From Euptelea pleiosperma (lineage: Eukaryota > Streptophyta > Magnoliopsida > Ranunculales > Eupteleaceae), in NCBI GenBank assembly GCA_035048495.1, contig CM068541.1:18359929-18423928 (forward strand): a stretch of 64,000 nucleotides of DNA, in the 5' to 3' direction. Both the position numbers and the translations under genes were made by a program. Of the stretch, positions 44,066 to 55,309 are shown piece by piece. The notes under the pieces were generated by a model. It did not search any database. It was not told the origin of the DNA and saw only the letters and a program-made list of their open reading frames with translations. How positions within the stretch are numbered: position 1 is the first letter of the stretch; each line of letters opens with the position of its first letter.

Positions 44066-44115
44066 TTTGGCAAATTCTTTGTGGAGGAGTACCGATGGCA
44101 TGGGGTACCCACTAG

Positions 44116-45439
44116 TATATATATATATATATATTGGGGTTAGTTTGGATTGATTTTAACTGTTGGATTGGTTGAGTTCTATGGTGAGCATGGTTAGGAG
44201 CATCACAAGACAGATGGCGCATTAGACACATGTTGAGCTTCCACATTTGGAGGGTATGTGGGCTGGCAACCTCCATGTGATTGCATACAAACTGAAGCTA
44301 GGGCGTAACACACAATCACTCCCCCAAGTCCAATAGCTGCAAGACAGGGTTGCGCATGCAGAACAGACCCTAACGGATTGGATGATACAAGAACGAGGGT
44401 AGCAACTAGCCGACCAATAACTATACGGTGCCAGTTCTGTCGACACGCGACTGAAAGTTGTCTTGGCCTTGCATTGACACGTGGAGCAGAGCATTGCTAC
44501 AGGGACACATGGCCAACAGTACACTCCTTGACTGATCAGGAGAAGGGAAAGGTGTTCTAACTGTCCAAGGAGGCTATTAAGTGCGGGATAACGTTTGGCC
44601 GAGATGCTGGGCCGGGCTAGACATCCACGATGATCACGAGTTGGCGCATGAAGTTGGGACAAATAGGATGAGAAAGGTGAAGAGCGCACAGATCGCATGT
44701 TTGGATTTTAATCGTGAACTAATGGCAGTGGATGGAGAGAAAGGAATCGATGACGTTCAGCTGGAGGTTTATCCTAAGGCTACAATAGAACGTGGGTGAG
44801 AGCTATAGGTTGATCGTGCTAATTATTAGGAACGTGAGCAGGCTGGTATGTGGTGCGGTGTTGTGAGAGGCTGATCAACGTGTGTGGAGATTCAATCTCG
44901 ATGCTGGCGGACAGTGATACTGAACCAGATGTCATCAATGGCCTGATCGGTCGCACTTAGAGTTTCACCTAAGCTGACGTAGTCCGGTGTCGTGCACAGG
45001 TGTTGATGGTAAACACCATCATGGTTGGGTGGTTGACATGGATTAATAGAGAGAAAACATTAGGGTGATCAGGGATGGGCCGAACTAAGGGTGGAAGTTG
45101 ATGATTAATCACATGGTAAATGGGCTGGCCTAGCCTAGAAGAACAATGGCCCGCCCACTAGGAGAGGTAGTTGTTTGTTGGCCCACTAAGGTATGTGGGC
45201 CTTAGAGGGGTGAACCGAGATAAGAAATGGTTTGTTAAGAAAGATGGGTTATAAATTGGTTGATATGGAAACACACAACGAAGATCAACTGATTGATGAT
45301 TTCTAACCCTTGGATCTTGTGGTGCGAGTACACCACAAGATCTAAGGTCAATAATTGACATCTGAGCGATCCCATGGGTCACTCAAGAGTTCTAATTCGT
45401 CTAATGAGATGAATCCACACTCCAGACTAAGGATTCTTG
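44116..45439. other. Unrecognised region with a 158-codon ORF
   Basis: Starts with a (TA)n run next to the array. A minus-strand frame 44698-44222 of 158 codons is rich in Ser and Cys and matches nothing I know. The plus strand has shorter frames (44378-44560, 44581-44799) that together read like a charged protein broken by stops (KVKSAQIACLDFNRELMAVD). It may be an old element. Around 45255-45330 is a foldback relic (GATTGATGATTTCTAACCC). Confidence 0.35.
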
Positions 45440-47820
45440 TATACAAATGAGATACATGGAATAAGCTTGTATTAATAGCAAACAAGATTAAAATGAAATG
45501 CCCATGGAAAACAATTGCAAAATGAGAACATTCCCTTGTAGTAGTGAATTCAAAAATGGGGTGGCTAGTTCAATTTTGCTATCTTCCAACCTGAAAAAGC
45601 TCCAATGTATTATAAACATGTAAACTGAGGACGTACTTGACTGGCTGGATGATACAATGTTTAGGAATTGAGTGTCTTACTCAACACGAGTAGTCATACA
45701 TTTCAAAGAGCTAAAGTGATCAATGGCATAAACTGATACTGTAATTAGTGACTCATTGCTCTTGTAGTAGAAAATGCTCTTAATTAATCACCTCGCCAGG
45801 GTTGATATTCAGTAAGCATATATGTTTGTTGGTTGCTGTCAATATCAAAACACAAGAGGCCAAGAACAGTCAGAAGAGACCTGGAAGATTGTAAAGATGT
45901 CGAGGTGGCTGAACCTGCGGACTCCCTTTGGGTCTACCACCTTAGCTGCATCATGTAAAGAAAACCCCACCACTCATGAGAAGAGTTCTACAATCTACAC
46001 CCATTAACCATTCACAGAATAGTCAAATCAAGGAGGCACCTGTTAGGGGAGGGGTTCCTTTATGGATGGCTCCCAATTTCTACACCATTTTTATCTTCTT
46101 CTTTCAAATTTTTTTTTCCACTAGGCTTTTCTTTCACTTTTTCGCTTGAAACTTGAAAGAATTGTAGAAAGAGAAAAAAAAAACACAAAAAATGAAATGG
46201 ACCTCAATTACACCAAGATGACCATAGAATAACTGCATGAGATTGTTTGAACACGCTTCATTTATGCATCTGAATTTTGGGGGGAAGGGAAGAGAATAAA
46301 TGGTCCCCACTGAGACTGAATGAATGGTCTGGATCGATGACCATATAAGTGGGGGACCATGTGTATGGCAGTGAAGGAAAGTAGTAGGGATAGGAAATCT
46401 AATTGAATTTAGGGTGATGGATGGGAGATGTTACTTAACTACAGGTGCTATCATCATATTCACACACACACACACACACACATGTTTCTTGATATAGAAA
46501 ACCAAAAAGACCATGACATGTTACAAAAATAGACTGCGTGTTGTGTTCGCAAATGAACTATGAATAGAACAATTTAAACACAAATCTGATAAAACATAAC
46601 AACTCATGCAAAATTAAGCATTCAGGAGTATTGTAAACTTAAGGATAACAAACATGTATATTATGAAAACACGAAGAAGAAGCAGAAGAAGAAATTGATC
46701 CTAAGCTTATCTGGGTTCCAAAAGGATCTTTTAATGAAGCTCTGATTTTTGTGGATCTAAGAATTGAACTAAGATCATTTTCTTCTTTCTTCTTCTTGTT
46801 CTTCTCTTACAAAGGCTTCTTAGAAACTGAATGCGTCTCCATACCTTTCAGTCTCAACTAGTAGAGATCGGAAAAAAAAAAAAAATGTCATTTTATTACC
46901 TACCCAAATTCATCTTGATCTTAGAATCAAGGCTGCAACTGTAACTGTGCATATCAATTAGAACCACTAGTACATCTTGGTTACATTCTTCATTGAGAAT
47001 CACCAAAAAACAACAACTCAATCTTCCTTTGTCAGCCAGTATAATTATGGAATTAAGAAAAATAAATAAAAATTACATAAAGAAGTTCTACCAAAAAATC
47101 TATATGGAGTGCATAGCTTGCAAACTAGGTGGGTGACTGGGTCATTCACCTGCTTGTGGATCACAAGAAACTCTATAAGTTAAATACAGGTTGACTCGCT
47201 AAGTCAAACTTTACTTCCAAAATTTTAGCTTTGAACCAAATTTTTCTAAAATAGTAGCAAGTAGCAACAACGAAAACAGAATAGAATGGAATAGAGCATG
47301 CAGAAAAAAGCTAGTGACAAACACCAACAATCCTCGAGTAATGACATCATGTCAGGGAAGAAGCATGAGGACCATATTTCATGAGTGTTAGTGGCCATTG
47401 ATGGCATTGAAAATATCACTCTTCCTAATATTTTCCTATTTAACATAAACTTATATTTTAATGTTCAACGAGAATAAAATTAAAATGATAGACTTTTGTA
47501 AATATAATGTTCAATATTTTCAGATTGAAGCGATCACCCTTGTTGGACTTAGTGGCACAGGATCGTTTAGTAATCAAAGAGGAGACGACATCCATTATGT
47601 AACCCAATTTCATCACATCTATTTCATGATTTTAAAGAAGAAAAATAAGAATAAAAGGTAAAAAAATAGAGAATTCCAATGAAGGGCTAAACAAACTGAA
47701 AACCCAAACCAGGCAACCCAAGTATCACTGATGTAGTATAAACAAACTGAAACCCAAACCAGAATTCCAATGATGGGCTAGTCCCCAAAGAACCAACTCT
47801 CCTTTCCATTCCTCTCAATG
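45440..47820. repeat. Duplicated block, copy B, part 3
   Basis: 45440-45535 matches 27485-27595, and 45540-47045 matches 29876-31380. From 46490 to 47660 it also matches 55310-56540 of copy C. The end (47690-47820) repeats 31400-31545 with CTAGTCCCCAAAGAACCAAC. No intact B3 gene follows, unlike at 31.9 kb. Confidence 0.8.
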
Positions 47821-49067
47821 ACTGTATGTTGATAAAATCTTTATCATTTGTTATTTTACTAAGAATTTGTAGTTTTTTATTTTCTTAAATCAAATTTAAT
47901 AAGTTTATTGGTAGATCGATCGACTTGATGTTAGGTTGCCCCAATCCGATCCGGTAAATTTTATGTGTCATGGCCGCACATACCAAACAGAAAGGCCTTG
48001 CTCGAGTTGTGACACGTCAAAAAACCAACCGCAACCTAGGTTAATCAATTTTTTTTTTACTTTTTGAAATTAAGGTGATGTGGGGAAAGCTCCGTGGGGC
48101 TGTTCTATTTTGCAGTTGCAGATACGACACTGGTGCTTATAATCCGAGCCCAACCGCATGGATGCTTAGCCCACCCCTTGGTAGATATTCATACCAAAAT
48201 TTAGTTTGTTTGATGATTTCTAGCCATTTGATTTAGTACCCAAAACATGGTTGATTCTTCAATCGCCTAATGTAGTTTCCTGAAGGTTCTGTTGATCACT
48301 GTTGTTGGAGTTTAGCTGAGTGATGATCACCGTTGGAAGGTGAGATTGATGCATGCTGGTTTTTCGAGTGAAGGACAAGATGATGACAGACAGTCCAAGA
48401 TGAGCTGGCACGATGGAATATAATATTGTTGGTTGATTCTTATAAATTGATTGAGATGTATTTAGATTGAAGGAGGACTTGATCAAGGGTTGGAATTGAT
48501 ATGGGCAGCAGGGGATCAAGATGAAGATATATATAAGGGTTGGCCAAGGCATGTTTTTTTCTTTGAAACTTCGAGAAAGGATGAGGCCAACGGTTTGAGA
48601 TGGAGGATTGGGATTTGAAGCTCCCTTGGTATTGATATTGAGAGACATAGAGGAGGGGTGCATAGGTCTATTTAAAATAATCCTAAGTTGATTACTAATA
48701 TGCATGGATATACGTAAACAATCAACATAAGATAGTAAAGAGAGATAGAGACAAACAATCCACACCACAAGATGTATAGTGGTTCGGTGTTACAATACCT
48801 ACATCCACTCTCTAAAAGCTTTAATGAGCTATCACATTTTTAATTCAATATTTAAGCAACTTTACAATTGAGGTGGGTCCACACCACTTTCAGAATAGAA
48901 TCGTGCTACCCCACAATAACTTTACAAAATATATACGGTCATGGCATTTTTTTTTAAGAATATCTCCTTTTAAATTATGAACTCAAACCACACTTTTTAG
49001 AAATCACATCATGCAACTTTTAATTTTTTTTTCGGAAAATATCATTACCAACGAGTAAAATAATTAA
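47821..49067. other. No gene; one foldback relic
   Basis: The open frame 48768-48259 (minus, 169 codons) has no recognisable domain. About 48190-48262 carries a foldback-family arm (TGATGATTTCTAGCC). The rest is AT-rich and unassigned. Confidence 0.4.
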
Positions 49068-49160
49068 AGGGAAATTCTATTTGCACCCCACAAAATCTAA
49101 AAGCACCCAATGTGTATCACTCTTAGACGAAAATGCCTTTCCTTATAAGGGAGGGAATAA
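49068..49160. mobile_element. Fragment of long-TIR Mutator-like MITE
   Basis: GGGAAATTCTATTTGCACCC at 49070 and CTTAGACGAAAATGCC about 50 bases on match the terminus of the element at 43589-44065. The other terminus is not seen. CT-rich sequence follows (49180-49230), as in the complete element. Confidence 0.6.
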
Positions 49161-49349
49161 AAAAATTAAAGCACCCAATTTTTCCCTTTCCCTTTCTCCC
49201 TTCTTCCTTTCTACCTTTCTCTCTTCTCTGGTTTGTGAGGGTTGGGAGAGGAACTTGATGCCGGCAACCTCTTCTTCACCTCTTGATGCCAACAACCTCT
49301 TCCCTCTCTCATGACAACAGCGACACACAAGTGTAGGAAACCCTTATTT

Positions 49350-50380
49350 GGATTTACATGCTAAAAATCAGCCTCATTAGTGATTTTGAACCTTTGGATT
49401 TGAGTACTCCAAGTCCTTGCAAACTCTTGCAAGCATGGATGCAACAGGACAAAAAACTATGCACTTGAGGCTATTGACCTTTGAAAGTGGTGCCAAGCCA
49501 TTGCAAAGTCTTTAAGAAAATGGATGCAAGTGGTGCCAAGCCTTTGGCTAGAAATCATCAATCAAGCTGATTTCTAGTGTGTTTATCCACCAATAGGTGA
49601 ACATCCACGCAGTCATTAGGCCCAAGCCCTTGCAAACTCTTTAAGAAAATGGATACAATCATGTGCAGTCCACGGCTAGGCCAGCCTTGGGTACAATGGT
49701 TCTCACGGCCAGAGAAACCGTTGACACCATAGTACCCACGGCTGGAGAAACCGTGGCAACTACGCATGGCCACGGTTTCACCACGGTTTCTCTTGCCATG
49801 TAGGCCAATTTTTATTTCTTCTGACTTCATCTTCTGGTTGTGGCTGGCATAGTAGCTACTGTTTCTCCAGCCGTGGGTACTATAATGTCCACGATTTTTA
49901 TGGTCGTGGGGACCATAGCACCCACGGTTGGTTGGCCATGGGCTGCACATGCTTGCATCCATTTTCTTAAAGAGTTTGCAAGGGCTTTTAACCCTAGGAA
50001 TTTTAGCATTATTTATCATTATTTCTGTACAAAGAACCAAAGGTTTGAACTCACTAATCAAGCTGATTTTTGGTGTGGAGGTCCACCAAGAGGTTGGGCA
50101 ATCATCCACATGCTTGCATCCATTTTCTTAAAGAGTTTGCAAGGGCTTGGCACCACTTGCACGCCAATCCCAAACTCAAAATCAACTTGATCATTGATTT
50201 CTAAGCGTTAGTTGAAGTCATTTTCATTGGTTGATTTTGGCACATCAAGGCCATGATATGAAAAAGTACTCAAATCCAATGGATAAAAATCGCCAATCGT
50301 GATACTTTTTTTTGGTGTATAGGTCCACCAGTGTTGGCCAAACGTTCATGAGGTCAGTGGGCCTAAAGAGTGTGCCACAT
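49350..50380. repeat. Nested foldback complex
   Basis: Several foldback-family arms: 49355-49410, 49550-49640, 50040-50110, 50170-50380 (for example CACTAATCAAGCTGATTTTT). In the middle, 49620-49985 is one large inverted repeat: CTTGCAAACTCTTTAAGAAA pairs with TTTCTTAAAGAGTTTGCAAG, and AGTACCCACGGCTGGAGAAA pairs with TTTCTCCAGCCGTGGGTACT. Open frames of 183 and 116 codons here are by-products of the palindrome. Confidence 0.75.
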
Positions 50381-52084
50381 GTCAGTTTGAGGGACTTCTA
50401 CATTAAAATTTTGATACAGAGAGTTCTATATCATATATGTGGCCGGTGACCAGTGAAGATAAGTTCACTTTTGAAATTTAAGAATTTTATTAAAACAGTG
50501 TTGTCAAGGTGACTGTTCCTTGATGAGGATCAATGCCAACTTAACTCATTGATTTGGAAGCTCTAATCGGAGGAGCACCTATCAGATAGCCTAATGCCCA
50601 ATAATGGGACTGTCAAAATGATTTCATTTTTATCTGTCCAGTTTTTCAGATTGTACAATGAGGACTGTCAAAATGATTTCATTTTTGGACTGGCCCATCC
50701 TAGAGGTGTTCCTTTGATTGAACATATGAAGCAATGACTAAGTTGGCCAGATGGGTATAAAAAGAAAAAGGGCATTATAAACTAAAATAGTGTAGAAAAA
50801 AATGAGAATCGAAGCAACCTTGACTTTTGTTTGCATCCTTTTTGCAGTATGTGATAATGCTGCTACCAAATATGTTGCCTAACCATTGTAGCCACTAGTA
50901 CACTATAGAATATGCCAATCACTGTAATACTCCCAGTAAGATGAAGCTCATGATAAATAGTAATGGCACCCCGGCTTCACCCGCACCTCATAAGCAATTC
51001 CATTCACCTACAATATTGGCACAACTTTCATATCATGTGGTACAATCATGGCAGTCTGCATACATTCTGCAAGGAGAGAAAAAAGTGTAACTCAGTATCA
51101 ATACAAAAATCCCCCGAAGTTGAGCAATGGTAAGAATAAGAGAAGCACAATGGACGTAAATTATATGTGTATAGGTTAAGTCTGGTCTGAGTGTATAAAC
51201 GAAACATTGGGATCAATGTTGCAGGTAAGGCAGCTGGGATATAGGTCACACCAAGGATATCTTGTAGATCCAAAAGTGATCTGATACGATGATAAATGCC
51301 ATCCCATCTATAGAACTTTCTTCGGACTGTTCACAGTACTCTCTGCTGAGGATTATTTCCTAAATATAGTCATACCAAAAAAACAAGACAAACAACTTTT
51401 TAAACTAAAAAAAAAAAAAGCAGGCAAGAGATTTGTTATCTTGAGGCTTAGTTCTTGTAGCATCGTTGTATCATCCAAGAGCAGTGAATACTTGAGCGGG
51501 GTCCTTTAGTTTTCTTAAATATTTCTATCAGGAAGGTGTAGAACTTGATTGGGGTGACTGAATCTCAATCCAGTTCTACAGGTCCAGGTCAAGTTGAATT
51601 CTTAAACTGTATTTTAGTATTTTAATTTGCTTTACAATAACTTTCAAACAATTGAACATTAATTGTGTTAAATTGCAGTTTTGAGAAATTAATATATCCA
51701 CTCCATTTCTTGTTTATGTTTTACATCATAAATGTCCACCTATGTGCAATGCATGTGATGTACATGAGAAAAGTAAATTTCTTGTGAACAAACCAATACC
51801 ATAAATCATGGCATTACTCTTTGTGAATAAGTCTAATGGTAAGAAACATCAGTAAATCTTATGGGGATCAAGTACATCCAAGATTTCAAATACAATGAGA
51901 AATTTACCTAGGCTGGCAACACCAAAGACATAATTCTCAACATGGCTGCCCCAATCAACATACAAAACATTTGCCTAACAAACATCTGACATTGCAAATA
52001 TTTGCCTACAAACTACAGACAAAGTACCAAGTGGGGCCTAAGTTTCAAATTGGAAAATAAGGGTGTCAGGTCTCACCTTTATCC
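50381..52084. other. Mostly unassigned; one exon-like stretch
   Basis: On the minus strand about 51340-51240 reads VRRKFYRWDGIYHRIRSLLD then LQDILG, followed by GTGTGACC, which could be an exon and donor. I do not recognise it. Elsewhere I see no gene or repeat end. Confidence 0.3.
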
Positions 52085-52633
52085 TTTCATGAACTACTCT
52101 TTTCCCTGTAAAGAACAGCCTTTGATTGATAAAGAGCATTTCTTTGCATCAGGCTTGTTCGTTTCTAGAACTCCAGAAATCTTATCTCTCTTGCTTTGTG
52201 GGTTCAATCCCAGTTACCTGTTCAAAAAGAAAAATGAAGTAAATTACAATCAGTCAAGCAAGCATTACCTGAAAAACTCAGTACTCAGGTGGGACAAATC
52301 AAACCGTGGTTGATCAAGAACTGCACAAGACTTTAAACGTAAAAACCCAAAAATTTATCAATTGACTCAGCAATCTTGGACTCTAATTAGGAGATTAATT
52401 TTTCATCAACTTTCGACTATGTGAAACCATCCGAAAACTCTAAACCCTATGCAAAAATGAAGCAATTACTCCATTATGGAGTCACCATTTGATCGATCAT
52501 ACCAAGGAAATAAAACTCCTAGACCAAAAGTTGATCTGTTCGGATAATCATAATCATCTAATCTATAACATCATTCTAGCATGCCCTTGGTGACGGAACG
52601 ACTAAAAGAGCTACTCAACCCTTATAGTTCTTC

Positions 52634-52711
52634 TTTTTTTTTTAAACCACGGGTATCTAGGCCTCTTAGAGCACCCGACTATTCCCGCAGGGCACGTAAA
52701 TCACCCCTTCC
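52634..52711 (-). mobile_element. SINE-like 3' end with poly(A), copy 2
   Basis: Same sequence as 39657-39742: on the plus strand a T-run, then AACCACGGGTATCTAGGCCT and AGAGCACCCGACTATTCCCG. Confidence 0.5.
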
Positions 52712-52989
52712 TTTTCAATAAGTTGAGTAGGCCTCTTTTCCTTTTAAATAAGTTGTTCTCTAAACAAAAAAAATATAAGATAGAAGTGGAAGAATAAGAA
52801 AGGAGAACCTAGTGCTTTCCAGACAAGAAATTAAACTATTTGAGTTCCTGCCACAGGTTAGCTTAAAAAAAAAAAGCAAACAAAATAAAAACACCAAATA
52901 TGGTGAATTTAGTTCCACTTCGCCATACTTAACTTATTTGGCACAACATGACGATTTCCCATAACCAGGAATACAATCATTATTCATCG

Positions 52990-53137
52990 ATAACTCAATT
53001 CGTCCAAGGGCTTCCTCGGCAATCACAAGATGTAGAATGGTTAGCTCCAACAAAGTAGATCTGATTTCCTTGATGAGCGGAGGCACATGAACATGTCCAT
53101 TTGTTTATACCTGACCCTTCAGGAACTTCATCTGTAA
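52990..53137 (-). other. Cys-rich exon-like stretch
   Basis: Minus strand after an acceptor-like TTGGTTACAG reads EVPEGSGINKWTCSCASAHQ then GNQIYFVGANHSTSCDCRG and a stop. The Cys spacing and Trp look like a real extracellular domain, but I cannot name it. It lies between RPN7 relic exons and does not belong to that protein. Confidence 0.3.
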
Positions 53138-53937
53138 CCAATGAGTTTAAACAATAATATTAGCTTGATGGTCGTTCTGTGGATGCTACAAACTATATAG
53201 GCTGCTTTACAGATAAATTTTTACTGCTGAACTCATATGTAAAGAAATAATATTCCCCCAAGTTATTTGCAAAGATTAATTAGCTATGGAGGATAGTGTG
53301 CCACTCAAGTAGAACACAGGGACTGAGCAACAAATACTGTAGTGGTACACATGCAGAGCAGTGGGACCTACCATTCAACGGGTCCAGAAACAGATTGGCT
53401 GCTTCCTTAAAGTTTGTACTAGACATGCAGTACAAGCCTTCATACACCTTCAAACGGTTCTTCCTCACCCAATCACCTCCCTCCTTGGTTAACTTGCCAT
53501 ATCTTAGGCTATAATGAAGTGTTTTAGAACCAAAGATGAGTGCAGAAAGTGATCCCAAAAGAAAATTGTTGAAGGTCTCATCTTACTTCTTAGCTTTATT
53601 GATGCTTTTGGATATGAGATCAAAATCCCTATAGAAAAAAACCAATCTGTAGTGTGTTAAACACTAAGACCATCTTTTATTTGCTCCATTGCAATTGTTT
53701 AGGATTCTATTACCTTGAGCTGTTCCAATGCTTTCTCCAGGGGTTCATGAGGAAATAAGCAAGCAAGGTGTCTAAGTATTTAGTTATTTACTGAAATGAT
53801 TTTCTAATAACAAGGATAGGATTGCGAAGCTTGAAATGTGAAAATGGCAGTATTTACCTTGTCATTGATTTGACTATAAAATAATGATTTGGCTAAATGA
53901 GCTTCTCGAACTTCACTTTCACCCAAGTTTTCTTCAG

Positions 53938-54509
53938 CTAAATAAATTCTGTACAAATGCATTTAAATAGACGTGTGTAAGTATAACAGGGAACGACATG
54001 AATGTTCTCAAGTGATTCCTAAATGCTTAGGGACCAAGTTCAAACCCAATAAAGGAAGAACCTTTAAAGGAAACTATCATTTCAGTCAAATTAAGTCAAC
54101 AAATTGGTCCACAAGAAGGATCTTATAAGAGATAAAATAAACTAGATGGCGTTCTTTAATCATCTATGTTTACGAGCTTTTAAGCCTACCTTAAAATAAA
54201 TGAACCAAGGGATGCACGAAAAGATTGTCTAACCACATGTACAACACCTTTCAGATTTATTGACTAATGGAATGAATTCCGACATACATTATCATCCATC
54301 AGCACCTCGTTAATGACAAAGTAGGTAAGTCCAATCCACAATACAGAAGATTCAGTTTAACACCACACAATTTAAGGCTTCAAGTGATTTCCTTTTTCTC
54401 TCTTTTTCATAAGTAAGGCATGCATGGCTATCAGTTAATGCATTCTCTTGTGTTAAGTACTTCTCGTGTTCTTCTTCCTCTCTCAAAGGTAACTAGTCAT
54501 CTCTACAAT
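53938..54509. other. No feature seen
   Basis: No RPN7 first exons and no other gene are recognised. Confidence 0.4.
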
Positions 54510-55232
54510 ATGATGCATTTTCTTGTATCAGATGTCATTCATTTGCTCCTATTAAGCACTTCTCTTGTGTTTTTCCAAAGTCAAAAATCAGGCACTTTCC
54601 ACCTGTTTTGACTCTACAAAATACACTTCTGGTAGCCAATTCCAAGGTAATCTCAATCGCCTCTTCACTTCCTTATACGCTAATGGTCTCCCTACTGGCT
54701 TCAACACCACTATTTCTGGAGAGGACCCAGACTGGGTATATGGCCTTGTCCAATGCAAAGACGATAGTTCCGAGGAAGATTGCCAGAAATGTGTTCACAC
54801 CTCAAGTGTAAAGATTGCTAATCTGTCCTAACCGAAACAAATGAGCAATTTGATTTGAACATTGTCTCTTATGCTACTCTAATTGGCGCTTCTACTAAGT
54901 TGAAAATGGGTTGAGAACCTGGGTTTGGCCAATACAAACGTGTCAGAGCCTGATCTTTTTAATCAAAAGTTAGGAGTGTTGATGGACAGTCTTGTAATTT
55001 ACGGTGTCATCCAGTCCGTCCAAATTTGTGATGGGGATGACCAATTTTACGGTCTTCAAAAAGATATATGGTTTATTATAGTGCACTAGAGACTTGTCGG
55101 ACCTCAACTTCAACTTGTGTCTGTAAAATATCATTGGTGACATTCTCAGGTGTTGTAATGGAATGACAGGAGGGAGTTTTCTTGCTATGAGTTGCAATTT
55201 AAGGTATGAGGTATATCTCTTCTTTAACTTGT
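54510..55232 (+). pseudogene. DUF26/Gnk2 (cysteine-rich repeat) protein pseudogene
   Basis: Begins with a hydrophobic signal-peptide-like run (MMHFLVSDVIHLLLLSTSLV) in one frame. After a frameshift it reads KYTSGSQFQGNLNRLFTSLY, DPDWVYGLVQC and CKDDSSEEDCQKC, the exact C-X8-C-X2-C of the Gnk2 domain. A second domain follows in broken frames: EPDLFNQKLGVLMDSLV, then CTRDLSDLNFNLC, where the middle Cys has become Phe, with stops on both sides, then MSCNLRYEVYLF. Such proteins are apoplastic secreted proteins or ectodomains of CRK receptor kinases. No transmembrane or kinase part follows. Block copy C starts about 80 bp on. Confidence 0.85.
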
Positions 55233-55309
55233 CACTACTTTCCCCTCCAAGCCCCAGTTGAACGTAAGAATAGAGACAGAGGTGAGCTCAACTGTAGGAA
55301 GACCCCTAC

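Larger units (their letters stand above)
40224..44115 (+). mobile_element. Head-to-tail tandem array of Helitron-like units
   Basis: About 15 units of roughly 160-350 bp follow one another in the same orientation. Units start TCTATATAAC (or TATATAAC/CATATAAC) and end with a hairpin such as GTGCCGTGGGCAC or GTGCCGATGGCAC followed by GGGCCACCCACTA(G). At 42450-42454 CTAG of one unit directly meets TC of the next, the Helitron termini. Unit starts are near 40224, 40396, 40565, 40731, 41076, 41415, 41591, 41759, 41929, 42282, 42454, 42614, about 43000 (truncated), 43142 and 43489. Four sequence types recur in the order A-B-C-D. No Rep/helicase gene is present. Confidence 0.8.
52085..53937 (-). 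pseudogene. RPN7: 26S proteasome subunit RPN7 pseudogene
   Basis: Minus-strand exon relics in the right order. 53937-53858: EENLGESEVREAHLAKSLFY. 53737-53714: KALEQLK. 53628-53587: DFDLISKSINKAKK. About 53506-53372: [20 protein letters not shown] and [13 protein letters not shown]. 52196-52090: ISGVLETNKPDAKK then, after a frameshift, ALYQ. RPN7 is a PCI-domain scaffold of the proteasome lid. The first third is absent, the exon between KALEQLK and DFDL (family VxEGKTVAVGQKMDVV) has no room, the middle of the PCI region is not found, and the last piece is frameshifted. Introns are kept, so this is a decayed genomic duplicate rather than a processed copy. Confidence 0.85.

Noticed and set aside
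44222..44698. 158-codon ORF as a protein-coding gene
   Set aside because: No recognisable domain, and the opposite strand reads at least as protein-like; kept only as an unassigned region.
48259..48768. 169-codon minus-strand ORF
   Set aside because: No domain recognised, composition like translated AT-rich DNA, partly over a foldback relic.
49558..50109. 183-codon minus-strand ORF and overlapping plus-strand ORFs
   Set aside because: They run through a large palindrome of foldback repeats; repeated peptide words come from the inverted repeats.
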